22,519 bases of DNA from Chara braunii (GCA_003427395.1 BFEA01000538.1:352825-375343); one strand, 5' to 3'; positions 1-9,699 are shown, numbered from the stretch's first letter. The notes: a model not told the origin generated them from the letters alone. Numbers and translations: made by a program.

Positions 1-160
1 AAACGCACTGCTATGTGACACCGGTTGATTGTTGTAACTCCCTAGTCGCTAAAACGTACTGTTGAGTGATACGAATTGGCTGAATTATTAATTGACTGCT
101 GAAACGTACTGTTGAGCGATACCAGTTGACTGTTGGAACTCCTTGCTGATCGAAGCTGCT
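1..160. repeat. 50-bp tandem repeat, three units, cut by the window edge
   Basis: Three head-to-tail units start at about 1, 51 and 101. Each opens with AAACGyACTGyT and continues with a GTGA(T/C)AC stretch and a later TTGACTG(T/C)T block. The third unit is about 10 bp longer. The array probably extends left of the window. No coding potential. The ACTGTTG wording recalls the low-complexity block at 13990-15030, but I cannot show that they are related. Confidence 0.7.
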
Positions 161-165
161 AAATT

Positions 166-212
166 ACAAAAAGGAAGAAAAAGAAAAAAAGGGAGCGTGA
201 CAGGACGCTCCC
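166..212. other. A-rich tract followed by a perfect hairpin
   Basis: An almost pure A/G tract (about 166-193) runs into a perfect 8-bp inverted repeat, GGGAGCGT (191-198) and ACGCTCCC (205-212), with a 6-nt loop GACAGG. An A-tail-like tract next to a GC hairpin could be the end of an old retroposed sequence. The sequence alone does not decide. Confidence 0.5.
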
Positions 213-840
213 GACTTCGAACCCTGCTGGTCGCTGAGGACCTTGGAAGCGGGCGCGGCGAGTGACAGGCGCCGTAGCCCTTGGCTTCAGCGAACGGTAG
301 GCGCCCCTCCCCGGGTTTCCTCACAGCGGATAGATTCTGCGAAGCAAGATATCGGTAGAAAAGGGGGGGGGATGACTAGCGAAGAGAGGACGTACCCGAC
401 ATTGAACTTACTGTTGCAGGAGGAAGGAGGATCGTGTGGGCACAGTAAGTCAATCCAAGAAAGAAACTGTGGGACTACATGCCGACCTGTTGGTTTGTAT
501 GCCGCTTGTCCCGTCAGCCGGGCAACAAGAAGACCGGCCGTGGAGACTGTAGACATACCGGTCGGCAGAAAAGCTGCCCAGCTTGTTGCAGTGAAGTAAG
601 GAGGCGCGAACCATGGGCTTGACGACTTGCCCGCAGGTTGATGCTCTGCCCATAGCGCTAAGCAACACAGCCGCTGGCCGGTGTGTTGGTCATCTTACAG
701 GGCAGAGTGGCTGAAGCAAGCCTCATGAGTACAAGTTTGTCCATAGATAATGCATTTGGAGTGGCGGACTTGGCAAAAACATGGAGTTTTTGGGAAGAGG
801 GATCTGGCTATGAACGGGAGGATTATCTGGGAGTTAACGG
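213..840. other. Left flank, no recognisable gene
   Basis: GC-moderate sequence with short open frames on both strands but no protein-like composition, no recognised domain and no RNA gene. Small hairpins occur, for example GGCAG/CTGCC around 563-577. It ends at the proposed insertion point of the large LTR element. Confidence 0.5.
837..840. other. Left target-site duplication (candidate)
   Basis: ACGG directly precedes the TG that begins the 5' LTR and recurs directly after the final CA of the 3' LTR. The identical string extends to AACGGT on both sides if one base of each LTR end is counted. The match is short and could be chance. Confidence 0.45.
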
Positions 841-1400
841 TGGAGGGCTCGACAGGGATTTTACCAGACTAACTGCGGACTTTGGCCGCCATTGCGGGGC
901 CCTCAGGCGATTCAAGGTATCAAGGCCCTCTCCTGCGAGTCTGAGAGCACCCTCCTTGGATCTGAGAGTCTGAAACCCTCTCTTTCTACCTTCCTTACTC
1001 TAAAGTCTAGTCTCATGGTTCTGAGAGGAAGGCAGTGGGCGGGATTGCAACCCGTAGGACCGCGCCAAGGCCTTTGTGGGAAGTTGCCCCACAGATTGCG
1101 GGAGCTCTTCCGAAACTCAAGAGTTCTGGAGGCGGGGAACTAACAGGTAATCAGTGCTTTCCCTCTATACACCCAAGCTATAACCCCTATTTGTATTTCC
1201 CATTGCATCGCTGACTGAATATATGAAGTGCAGCCCTACCTTATTTTTGATTTGACTTTCAGAACACCGGACAAGACTAAGTAAACGAATATCTGTCCAA
1301 GTTTCAGTTTCAAATTTATTGACTGTGTGAATTCAGATTGCTGAAAAGAACTGCATCTGGGGAAAGGCAGGATGGGGGGGTTGTTTTGCCTAATGGTTGG

Positions 1401-2304
1401 CTGGGTCATTAAGGCTGGGAGGTCCCCATAAGTTTGGGGAGACCCAGTGCTTTGTTTATTTTGGTTTGTATGGAGCGTCAGACCCTTCTATAAGTTTAGG
1501 GGGTCTGATTGCTCTTGAGGCTGGAATGTCCCCATAAGTTTGGGGCGACCCACTGCTATGGCTATGCATGGAGGGTCAGGCTGTTCTATAAGTTTAGGTG
1601 GTCTGACTGCTCTGACTTGTGAAGGGGTCTGATTATGCCTGATTTTCAGGGACTCAGGGCATTCAATAAGTTTTGGTGCCTTGGGTTGCCTTGTTTTCAC
1701 TAGGGTTTTTTCTGTTTCTTTAGTTTCTGAACGAGGAGGTCTGGGCTGTTCTATAAGTTTAGGTGGATCAACCTCTTCCTGCTTTGATTATGAAGAAGTA
1801 ATCTTAGTAAAGGGAAGATTGTTGTGTAAGTTCAGGTGATCGAGCCCAATGCCACGCACATGGTGATTCAGAGAGAAATGAAATTGGTAGAGAGTTAGGT
1901 CCTTCTGTAAGTTCAGGGGGTCTGGCTGAAAAGCCTCGCACATGCTAGAACCCAATAGTTATAATTTGGCTATACTTTACTATTATTCTATTTAAGAACG
2001 AGTTAATCAGACTGTTCTATAAGTTTAGGTGGTCTGACTATAGCCTATCACAACTTGAAGAGAGTATAACTAAGAATAAAATTGATAGTAAGTTGGGGCA
2101 GGCTGAACTTAAGTTAATTCAGTCTTATGCAGCCTTAGAAGACTAAGTGCAGACAATTATATATAACTTGGATATCCTAAACAGTTCAGGGCGACTAGAA
2201 TGGTCTAGTCATATGCCCAAAGAAGAGAGAAGTAGTTGCGCCCTCTGTTTTGTGTATACTTCTCGGCTAAGTTAGACGCATTCCATAAGTTTGGGTGGCC
2301 TGAC
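1401..2304 (+). repeat. Hairpin array, cassette family A (loop TAAGTT), in the 5' LTR
   Basis: About eleven dispersed hairpins. Arms, in order: CTGGGTC/GACCCAG (1401-1407/1441-1447); TCAGACCC/GGGTCTGA (1478-1485/1501-1508); a weaker one at 1528-1549; GTCAGGC/GTCTGAC (1575-1581/1601-1607, one G-U); CTCAGGGC/GCCTTGGG (1653-1660/1678-1685, two G-U); GAGGAGGT/ACCTCTTC (1733-1740/1771-1778, one G-U); a degenerate one near 1820-1850; AGTTAGGTCC/GGGTCTGGCT (1893-1902/1918-1927, four G-U); TCAGAC/GTCTGA (2007-2012/2032-2037); GTTAG/CTGAC (2271-2275/2300-2304). Tips carry TAAGTT closed by CTA/TAG, CCA/TGG, CAA/TTG or CTG/CAG. Two members, at 2103-2122 and 2193-2210, have no cassette. The G-U pairs favour RNA-level folding in the + sense. 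Confidence 0.85.
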
Positions 2305-2327
2305 CTTATGCCTTATGTAAGCTGGGG

Positions 2328-2335
2328 TATAAAAA
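2328..2335 (+). promoter_or_regulatory. TATA-like box of the 5' LTR
   Basis: TATAAAAA in context GGGGTATAAAAAG, immediately after the last hairpin of family A. The same box occurs at the matching place in the 3' LTR. If used, transcription would start about 30 bp downstream, placing the hairpin array in U3 and therefore in the 3' end of a full-length element RNA. Confidence 0.5.
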
Positions 2336-2594
2336 GTTCAATCCTTGAAAGATCATGAACTATTGTTGTCCAGATAAACTTGGGATGTTGAGAGTACTTA
2401 CCCTTGTGATTTGGCTTGCATGTGGTTGAGTGAGATGACTACTTGGTCTGTGTTTCAGTTTAATAGGTAGTTGATGTAGTTGCTCGCCGCGTGCTAGAGC
2501 TATAGGAGTTAGTTTCAATTCCTGCATTTTCGGAGTTAAGTTTTTTTTACTTAGATCAATTCTCACATTTTCTGGGATCATTTTTTGTACTTGG

Positions 2595-3165
2595 CTTTGT
2601 ATAAATCTTGGCAAGCTACTTTCTCTAAGGAAAGCGCTGCCGAAATTTCTACAAATCCAAGGAGTTAGTCAATTGTTGACTTGTGAAAGTTCTTGTCTTT
2701 TCTTTATATCTGACGTAGTAAAAATATAGAAAGTCTCCCTTTCTAAAGGGAGTGCTGCCCAAATTTTTGCTAGTTCAGGGAGTTAGGCAAAAATTGGACT
2801 TTGAGAAGTCAAAGTTATTCTCGAATTCTGGACTTAGCTTTGTATAAATTTTTGGAAAACACTTTTCTAGAGGGGGTGTTGCCGAAATTTTTGCAAAACT
2901 AAGGAGTTAGTTAAATCTTGTCTAAGTTGAACCCAAGTTGTCTTTTGAGTCCAAATCTGACTTAATATAAATCTGGGAAGTCTTCCTTTCTAAAGGGAGT
3001 GCTGCCAATTTTGTACTAATTCATGGAGTTAGATAAAATTTAACTTTCTAGAGTTAAGAATTATTTTTGCTTTAATATTTGGACGTATAGAAATTCTGGA
3101 ATGACACTTTTCCTACGGGAAGCGCTGTTGAAATTTTCTTAGTTTAAAGAAGATAGATTATATTT
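2595..3165 (+). repeat. 120-bp tandem hairpin units, five copies
   Basis: Five units with a period near 120 bp (starts about 2598, 2712, 2838, 2962, 3082). Each has a GTATAAAT-like lead, a short hairpin, GTGCTGCCGAAATTT and GGAGTTAGnnAAA. The hairpin arms vary by unit: CTTTC/GAAAG (unit 1), CTCCCTTT/AAAGGGAG (unit 2), CTTCCTTT/AAAGGGAG with one G-U (unit 4). The 3' LTR has three such units. The location just after the TATA-like box suggests transcribed leader sequence. Confidence 0.75.
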
Positions 3166-3423
3166 TGACAGGTGGCGATTATGGTAGTCCACTCTAAATA
3201 GGGGAGATTCTGTCATTAGTCTACCTTTGCTTTGGGCACTGGTTTAGAGGTAGATTTACACTTAGTTCATTAGGATGCTTGAGTGGGATCGTGATGTGGG
3301 GACTATTCTCCATGGACTTATAGGTTTAGCCTGGGGCAGTGACCTTTCATGTGTTACAGGTCCTCTTGATCGTTTGATTCAAGTTCAGGACTAGATTCAG
3401 CTTGATCCCTTGAGGATCATCTT

Positions 3424-3442
3424 CTGTTATCACTGATAACAG
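3424..3442. promoter_or_regulatory. Conserved 19-bp palindrome of the 5' LTR
   Basis: CTGTTATC-ACT-GATAACAG, a perfect 8-bp inverted repeat with a 3-nt centre. It is identical in the 3' LTR, where neighbouring sequence has drifted. It is preceded by another small hairpin (TGATCC/GGATCA) and followed by GTTGCCGATTCGTC. It could be a protein-binding operator or an RNA hairpin. Confidence 0.6.
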
Positions 3443-4079
3443 GTCAGTTGCCGATTCGTCGGTTTACGATTCAACTCCAATTCACTCCTGCCACTTAACC
3501 TTAAGGCTTTAGCCTTGTGATTGAACTGTTTTGTTACGTTACACCCGGACTTTATTGAATGGTCATCCAACAAAAGTACTGAGTATTTATTTAAGAGTTG
3601 CACGGGTGAGGCTTTTATGGCTAAAGCGAGGGGTATGAATGCAAGGAATGGTTGAAGTTGACCCCGTGTAGTGCGTGGACTTCTGAATAAATCTTTGATG
3701 TGACTGCAGGTGCGTTGTGGTCCGGACTCAGGATGTGATTGTCTGCGATTACATACATATATGGTTGAGAGGAGCCTAACTGTGACTGTGAGAAGTGATC
3801 GTCCTATAAAATTAACCCTTGTATATGTATAAGTGCCCTGAGTATTTGAGAGACCTACTGTGATTGTGAATAAGGGTTAACAGGATTATGTCTTGAGAGA
3901 AAAGGGGGATTCCCTTTTCACCCTTGTTTTTTAGAAGATTTTTATAGTCGGACGTTGGTCCTGGGTCGGGATTTAAGGTCCTTGTCCAGGACAACCCAAG
4001 CCCAGGTTCTGCAGGGAGGGAATCTGCCCCCGTGCAGAGCCTATTTGCCTTGCCTGCCGAGACACTCAGACCAAAGGCC

Positions 4080-4147
4080 AGAGGTCTCGCAGCGTCTGCA
4101 CGACTATTCCTTCAGTCGTGCAATGTCGTGAGGGATTAGACCCTCAC
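4080..4147 (+). repeat. Cluster of perfect hairpins in the 5' LTR
   Basis: Consecutive inverted repeats: GCACGACT/AGTCGTGC around a 7-nt loop (about 4098-4122), then GTGAGGG/CCCTCAC with loop ATTAGA (about 4128-4147). The collinear stretch of the 3' LTR (18600-18790) is also a run of perfect hairpins, but with different arm sequences. Confidence 0.6.
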
Positions 4148-4877
4148 AACACCTCGAGATTAACGAGGACCACGTGAGTATGGGTACTACATAGTACGTC
4201 ATCATTGCGACCGCTTGCGTGCGTTTGCATTGCTAGTCGATATGAGTAGGCCCCTAGTCAACACGGTTTTATACTAAGTCTCGCGCGCGACGCCTATCCG
4301 ATTTCCGCGGCGGACAGTTATGGGATGGTTACCGAGGTGCTAGGAGCGTTGCCGCGTTGTTCGTGTTGTGTTGTTTCGTATGTGTGTTTGTGTGTGTTTT
4401 ATTTTTCTTATATGTGTTCGTAAAGTGGTGTGCGCATGGTGTGTGGGATGCGTCCTAGTCGAACGGCGACGAGCCGCGCTTGGGACTTCAGCCCCCCAAG
4501 ATGTCAGTTCGCGTGCGGGTCCGATATACGTATTACCGCGCGTACCCCCTATGCTACAGCGAACGAGAAAACGCCCTCGGCTGGTCCACCTCTACGATTG
4601 CAACTGATTAGCTTTCGTATTGTGGATTGGTAGCTCGGCGGGGATACGCCCACCGATGGGAGGTGACAGCTCCCGTAAGGTGGAGGTAAGTCGTGCCTCG
4701 CGTAGGCCCTATCCTGTCGTAGAGGTTTGCGAGAGGTATGGTTGGCGCACTCGGCCGGAGCGGCTTGCGGAAGCTCAATGTACATTCGCGATGAGGATAG
4801 AGTTCAACTCCTGCGTAACGGGGCCGGGAGGGTCCCGCGCTGCCCTTGTGCGGTGCCGGACCGATGCGCTCGACAGG

Positions 4878-4893
4878 TGGCGCCATTGCCGGG
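4878..4893 (+). promoter_or_regulatory. Primer-binding site complementary to tRNA-Asp
   Basis: TGGCGCCATTGCCGGG lies two bases after the end of the 5' LTR. Plant tRNA-Asp(GTC) ends CCCGGCAACGGCGCCA, whose complement is TGGCGCCGTTGCCGGG, so there is one mismatch in 16. The same PBS type is known from plant Ty3/gypsy elements such as Athila relatives. It fixes element orientation (+), the LTR boundary and plant affinity. Confidence 0.85.
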
Positions 4894-5977
4894 TATAATG
4901 GTTGCCTACCGTTGTCCCTGGTGGAACGACATCCGGGTGTTGGAAGTGAGAAAATAGGCAAATGAGAAGTTTTCGTTAGGACTATATGAGTAATCAGTTG
5001 ATATCTCGACAATTGATTGGAAGTGTTCTAGAATTGGGAGATCCTTAAAAATCGGGTCTAGATTCGAGGCATGATGATTCAGGCGAAGTGACCACTTCTG
5101 CCTTATTGACTAGTTTGGACAGGATGGTTGGTAGCGGACACTGCTGGATAAAAGTGTGAAGTGAGGGTTGGTTAGGCGATGTGGTTTTGATTGAAGTGAC
5201 CTGATTTGGATTAATGTGGTATGAGTGACTCGAGGGTGATAAGTGTTTTGATTCTGCGTCACCGGCTCTGACTAGCATGATAGTATTTGGGATTGGTAAC
5301 CCTTTTGATTCGATAGTTGGCAGGCCTGGGTGGTGCTTTGCTTGTTTGGCATGGCTAAGGTTAAGCACGACTATTGTAAGAGTTAACCCTATGATGTACC
5401 TTTTTTGACCACCATAAGAGTCATCTGAGTGATTAGGAAAACATCGTAATACAGTTGCATCAGAATGGAGCCAAGGATGAGTGAGATAATATTCCTCTGT
5501 CAAGAGTTGAGGGTATAGATCCCCTCCTAGGTGTCAGGTCAAAAATTGTCTATGCACTTTGAGGAGGAGTAGGTTAAGGAAAGTTGTAGGATATTACCTG
5601 CATGGGCCTAGATGTTTGAGTCTGGATTCTAAGTGGTCGTTCTGCTACGGGACGTAGTGAGTCTGGGTAATACCTTCCTTACGTAAAGGACATCTAATCC
5701 TAGAGGGAGTTGGAGTAGCAATGGAAGAGCTAACACTTAGACTATTTTGCTCACTTTTAATGGAGCGGTGGGTAGTAATTGATGTTAGACCTTCGCCTGC
5801 ACCGTTCCAGGTTGGACCATCCACTTAGGAAGCTAAAGGCTTGAAGGCTCTATTTTGAGGATGTTACTTTGAGTTATATATTGGACTCATCTATGGATGT
5901 CAGACCTTGTAAGCCTAGTCTACGCCTAATTATGTGAGGTTATACATTTAGGTAGATATCTCTTTCGCGAGTATTTT
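4894..5977 (+). other. Untranslated leader of the element, no gene supported
   Basis: Between the PBS and the first coding-like block. G/T-rich on the + strand, with no protein-like frame on +. A 152-codon minus-strand frame (5045-5503) has no recognisable domain and a skewed composition; I treat it as chance. Confidence 0.4.
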
Positions 5978-6872
5978 GTGTGGGTTATTTTATTGGGAGT
6001 ATGTTTAGGATCTTATCCGTTGGTGGAATTTTTTATGAATGCCTCCAGTCCAGCATGTGACTCATGGTTTACCATTAAGCCTGTACGTTTGGATCGCCCT
6101 TCTAAGAGGGGTAGGGATTGTCAGTTAATAACAGAAGGGGCGTGCTGGACGTTTGTCTGTGATGGGCAGAACCCAGACAAAGCAAAGGCAACTCAGGATG
6201 CCTTATGCTAGGGAAGATCCCAACGTGACCTTGCCTGTCAAAAAGGAAGATGGGCTTGAGATTTCCTTGCCAAGGCATGTCAAGGAGGGAGAGTATATCT
6301 CTTCCTGGTGGGGTGCACTGATAGGCAAAGATATTTTCGCCTAGATCGAGTCCGGCCTCGATGATGATCAGAGATGCGCGATCGTGAGGGTAACTCTGTA
6401 CGCCTCGCCCTCATTCTGGGTCGAGCATGGGATAGAGTTGGCGCTTGGGCATGGAAGCCTGCTTGCTAGGCCTCTGAGGGTAGCCGAGGCAGCTGCAGCA
6501 AAGCGGGCGAAGGAAGTGTCTCTTGATGGAGGAGAGCAAGTGTTAACCCGTGTAAAGGTCAAGTGCGCTGGAGAGTTCGGGCTTCCATCTGCTCCGCTGC
6601 GAGTCACCCTGCCCAAGTTCCTCATAGAGAAGAGTTTTGGTAGACAGGCAAGGGTAGAAGCGGCAGCCGAAACGGCTTTGAGGGCGCTAGGATGGGAGTA
6701 TGGGCGCTATACCTGCGAATTGATATATGGCTTGTATTTAGACCTGAAGTTTTCACCCCCTAGTCAGTGGCTTAGGAGCATGGCCAGTATAATTGACGTA
6801 TATGCCAGTACTCATGATCCAGATGAAGGGGGAGGAAACTGGGAGGAGATTCGGGCAGCATTGGGCCGATAG
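5978..6872 (+). pseudogene. Broken coding block of unknown function upstream of gag
   Basis: Three pieces read as one former protein: frame 2 up to about 6205, then frame 3 from about 6205 to a TAG at 6342-6344, then the same frame to the stop at 6870-6872. One shift and one in-frame stop break it. The last piece is about 160 codons with a balanced, globular composition: an Ala-rich helical part (LRVAEAAAAKRAKEV), a basic/hydrophobic part with KFLIEKSFGRQARVEAAAE, then an aromatic stretch and an acidic end. No known family is recognised. Its place between the PBS and gag suggests an N-terminal Gag part or an extra ORF of the element. A GTGAGC donor-like site at about 6955 and pyrimidine/AG acceptor-like sites before 7115 could mean a spliced link to the next block, but this is speculative. 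Confidence 0.55.
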
Positions 6873-7056
6873 GGAGTGCCTCCTTTTTCTATTAAATGCG
6901 CTTCTTCTGACCTGGCTGTGGCTGTCTCTCTGCCCATTACCGTAGTTACAAAGGTGAGCGTCAGGGTAACTAGGGGTTGAGGCCTGATTGCATGAGTAAA
7001 AGGGTAGATAGCGTGATGTAAGTGTTAGTTGTTCGCCTTTGTCTGCCTGAGCTTAC

Positions 7057-8329
7057 TTGAATCCCTTTTCGATGATCTATTGCCCGCTATGCGTATCAGG
7101 CTGCTGTCAGCATCATGGCGGAAGAAAGCGGCCTTGCCAAGATCCTGTTGTGGAGGAATTCGTGCCTCATGAAGGTGCTGCTGCACGAAGTGTTGCAGGA
7201 GTCAATGCCCCCAAGTCTGCGCGCCCTGCTGTTCCAAGGAAGGAACCTGTCTAGCTTTTTGCGCGACTTTCACGATCTTAGCCTTATAAAGACGTGAGAC
7301 AAGAAGGCGATGCCGTACATGTTCCCCTTGTTCGTTTGTGAAGAACTAGGTGAGGAGGTATATGCCCTCAAGCAGAAGGCGAAGACGTGGGATGAGCTGG
7401 AGAGTTCCCTAAGGCTAAGATTCCCAGAAGATGAAATAGAAGGCCAACGTGGGGAATGCTCTGTGCCACCAGTTGCGGGCGCACCATCCCAGGCAGAGTT
7501 AGGTGGACTACAAAGACGAGTTGGGGCATTGGAAGAGAGGTTAGCACGGCTGGAAGAGGCCAGGAGAGGCAAGCGAAAGATTTCAGAAGATTTTCCAAGT
7601 AAGCCGACTAGCCAGAGTGAAAGAGGAGTAGAGAAGGATGACCAAGAGTCACCCCTCTCAATAGGAGCCCCAAAGAGGCGAGCCGGTGTTCAGGCGAGAG
7701 ACGAAGGCAAGGAATTCATTGAAGTAAAGGAGGAGCAGGATGCTAATATGGTCCTGCCTGCTATTGCGCTGGATCCAAAGAGGGGGCTCACTAGCGGGGA
7801 AGTATCCTCAGCTGCAGGTCGGGAAAGGCAAAGCAGTGGGTGGTGGCCAGAGCACTGGGTAAAGGTGGTATGTGATTGTTGGGGAAAGACTGGCTGTACC
7901 CCTCAAGGGAGTAAAGAGAAGGGTGTGACGGGATAAAAAGGGAAGCTTGAACCTCCCAAGTTAACAAAGGCGCAGCGGGAGGAAAGGAACCTCACTCAGG
8001 GCGGTCAAGGTACCGAAAAGGGGCAGAGTTCGCGGCAGGCAGCAATTACCCCGCGAGAGTTGGAAGGCAAGGTAAGACCAAAGGAGCCTCCTCCGATTCA
8101 GCAGTCACTATATGGGCAGGGGGCGCCGTGTGACCGAATGAGCTTGTGGCCGGCATATAATCCCTACATGCCCTGGGCGCAAAGTAATTATATGGGCCCT
8201 TTGATGAACATGATGCCCCGTGGGCCCCCGCCAGTCCAAATCCAACCTGTCGGACCGTTGTGGCCACCGATACAGCAAGCTTTGCAGGATAGTGGACACA
8301 GCAATAGAGGTCGTGGAATTGACAGATAA
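7057..8329 (+). pseudogene. Decayed gag-like polyprotein gene
   Basis: The main frame runs from about 7115 to 8329 with only two interruptions, TGA at 7295-7297 and TAA at 7934-7936. Just before, 7057-7250 is open in a neighbouring frame with a protein-like PRKEP segment, so a frameshift near 7250 is likely. Parts in order: a helical capsid-like segment with FLRDFHDL before the TGA, FPLFVCEELGEEV after it and KTWDELESSLRLRFPE, resembling retrotransposon gag domains; a strong coiled coil (about 7490-7580) with Leu/Glu/Arg heptads; a charged linker; and a Pro/Met/Gln-rich tail. No CCHC zinc knuckle was found, and no protease or RT follows. The domain call rests on pattern, not on a search. Confidence 0.6.
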
Positions 8330-9490
8330 GGCGCCGAGGGCCGCGATGGGAGTCAGCGAAACAATAAGTGAGGCTCAAAGAAGAAAAGGGCATGATGATG
8401 CTGAATGGAATGATCATTAGAGTGAGTTAGGTGACTAAGAGTACGAGGTGGGTAGGCGAAATGACTAGGAGTTGTAAGGAGTAAAAGGAGGATAGAGCAG
8501 AGAAAGTATGGTAGGATGTAATGAGGATTCACCCTAACTCCTGGGTTGGGAGGTTTCTGTCAGTCGCCTACCTTGGATCCTTGGATTCGTGTTGATAAGG
8601 TCTAAGTTGTACATGTATTGATCTGGAAACATGAGTAGCAAGCTAACCGTTGTGTGACCCTAACCCTATACTAATTGGCAAAGGCTAGTTGTATATTATG
8701 TGAGTCAGGACAGACATGTGCTTGGATGTGTATATGTGTATAGGTTAGATCCGGGGAGAGGTTTCGCAATAACGGTCCGGTAAAGTAACCTAGGCTGTAG
8801 ATACCTCAGCCATATAGGTGAAACCAGGGGGCAATGAGTGAGTAGGGGACTGGTTCGTCTATACATCAGTAGGATCAAAGTTTTTTGTATATAGAGATTG
8901 AGCTAGATATGTGCATATCTAGGTGTAGTCATGACTAGCTGCCCATTTGTACATATGCAGATTGTAGTACTGGACGAATCTTTTGTTTTTTTTTCTGGTA
9001 TCATTTAGGGGTTTGTGTCCAGATGAGTGATATGTTGGCATGTAAAGTTGGGATAGATTTGCGTAATTCGAGCTTTTGGGTATGATTGGGTATAAATTGA
9101 GGTACTTGTGTGTTCGAGACATGGGTTACTCAGCAGAGTGGGACGTGAGGGATGGGTACCTATGTTGTTTTTGAGAGAGACATTTTTTATCCTGGTATAC
9201 ATATCGAGTTGAGACCGTATGAGGCTTGGTTTTTGTGACAATCACTATCACTCTCACTTGTGTGGTTTTATCCTGATGAATGTTGGCTTTGTGTGAAAGA
9301 TGTGTGAATGGGTGACATGTAAAGCTGCCTACTCCTCGGTATACTCGTGCGACCTGCTCCCGGGCAGCTGATGGGGCAGAGTATAAGGGGAGGAAGTGCA
9401 GCCCGTTTGTGAAAGGTTGCGAGGATTTTTTGAAGATTTATGAGTCATTGAGACTCGGGTGCTTCACCATGCCGGTTGTTGATTGCTTAA
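8330..9490. other. Internal non-coding stretch, nothing recognised
   Basis: Low-complexity G/T-rich sequence on +. Short open frames here have no protein-like features. In an autonomous element, protease and reverse transcriptase would begin here; no such motifs are visible on either strand. Confidence 0.45.
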
Positions 9491-9498
9491 GTTGTGAC

Positions 9499-9699
9499 GA
9501 GAACCCATAAGATGGTCTCTCAGTGATGTTTTGTTTTATGATGAGAACCCCTTGATTTTTGGAGAAGCGGTGGTGTGTGTTGTGATGAGACCCCCTCGGA
9601 TTTTTGGAGGAGGGAATGTTTTGTTCTATGATGAGAGCCCCTGGATTTTTGGAAAAGGGGATGGTTTTATTGTTGGAAGACTCACCCTCAGAGGTGAGT
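9499..9699 (+). repeat. Tandem 45-bp hairpin units, constant loop GATTTTTGGA
   Basis: Four related units, each led by TGACGAGA or TGATGAGA. The first is GAGAACC/GGTCTC (9499-9505/9514-9519, one bulge). The next three share the tip GATTTTTGGA with arms ACCCCTT/AAGCGGT (9547-9553/9565-9571, one mismatch), CCCTC/GAGGG (9593-9597/9610-9614) and CCCCT/AGGGG (9638-9642/9656-9660). A separate perfect hairpin ACTCACC/GGTGAGT follows (9680-9686/9693-9699). The TGATGA words resemble C boxes of C/D snoRNAs, but no D box or guide layout supports that. Confidence 0.7.

Larger units (their letters stand above)
841..4875 (+). repeat. 5' long terminal repeat (about 4.0 kb)
   Basis: Collinear with 15055-19498. 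Order of parts: a conserved GC-rich head (about 880-1180) containing GGGATTGCAACCC; a hairpin-cassette array (1401-2304); a TATA-like box (2328); tandem 120-bp hairpin units (about 2595-3165); a conserved 19-bp palindrome (3424-3442); a hairpin-rich stretch (4080-4150); a TG-rich tract near 4379; and a conserved GC-rich tail ending CTCGACA at 4875. TG at 841 and CA at 4874-4875 fit canonical LTR ends. By position the hairpin array would be U3, and the rest R/U5. Confidence 0.75.

Noticed and set aside
215-240. TTCGAACCC as a tRNA T-loop
   Set aside because: Neither strand gives a matching T stem, acceptor stem or anticodon arm.
1401-2304. Hairpin array as a CRISPR-like array
   Set aside because: Spacers are irregular, repeats are not constant (arms vary), the context is a eukaryotic LTR, and no cas genes are present.
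4430-5012. Overlapping frames on both strands at the 5' LTR end, repeated at 19063-19656
   Set aside because: They lie in the conserved GC-rich LTR tail; indels between LTR copies break the frames, so nucleotide sequence rather than protein is conserved.
5045-5503. 152-codon minus-strand open frame in the element leader
   Set aside because: Ser/Pro/His/Asn-rich composition caused by G/T bias of the plus strand; no domain, and no support from context. Antisense ORFs are known in some plant retroelements, so a conserved copy elsewhere would change this.
9495-9660. TGATGA words as C boxes of C/D snoRNAs, or as a hammerhead CTGATGAG core
   Set aside because: No matching D box, terminal stem or guide layout, and no hammerhead GAAA/CGAAAC strand. 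The words are part of a tandem repeat.
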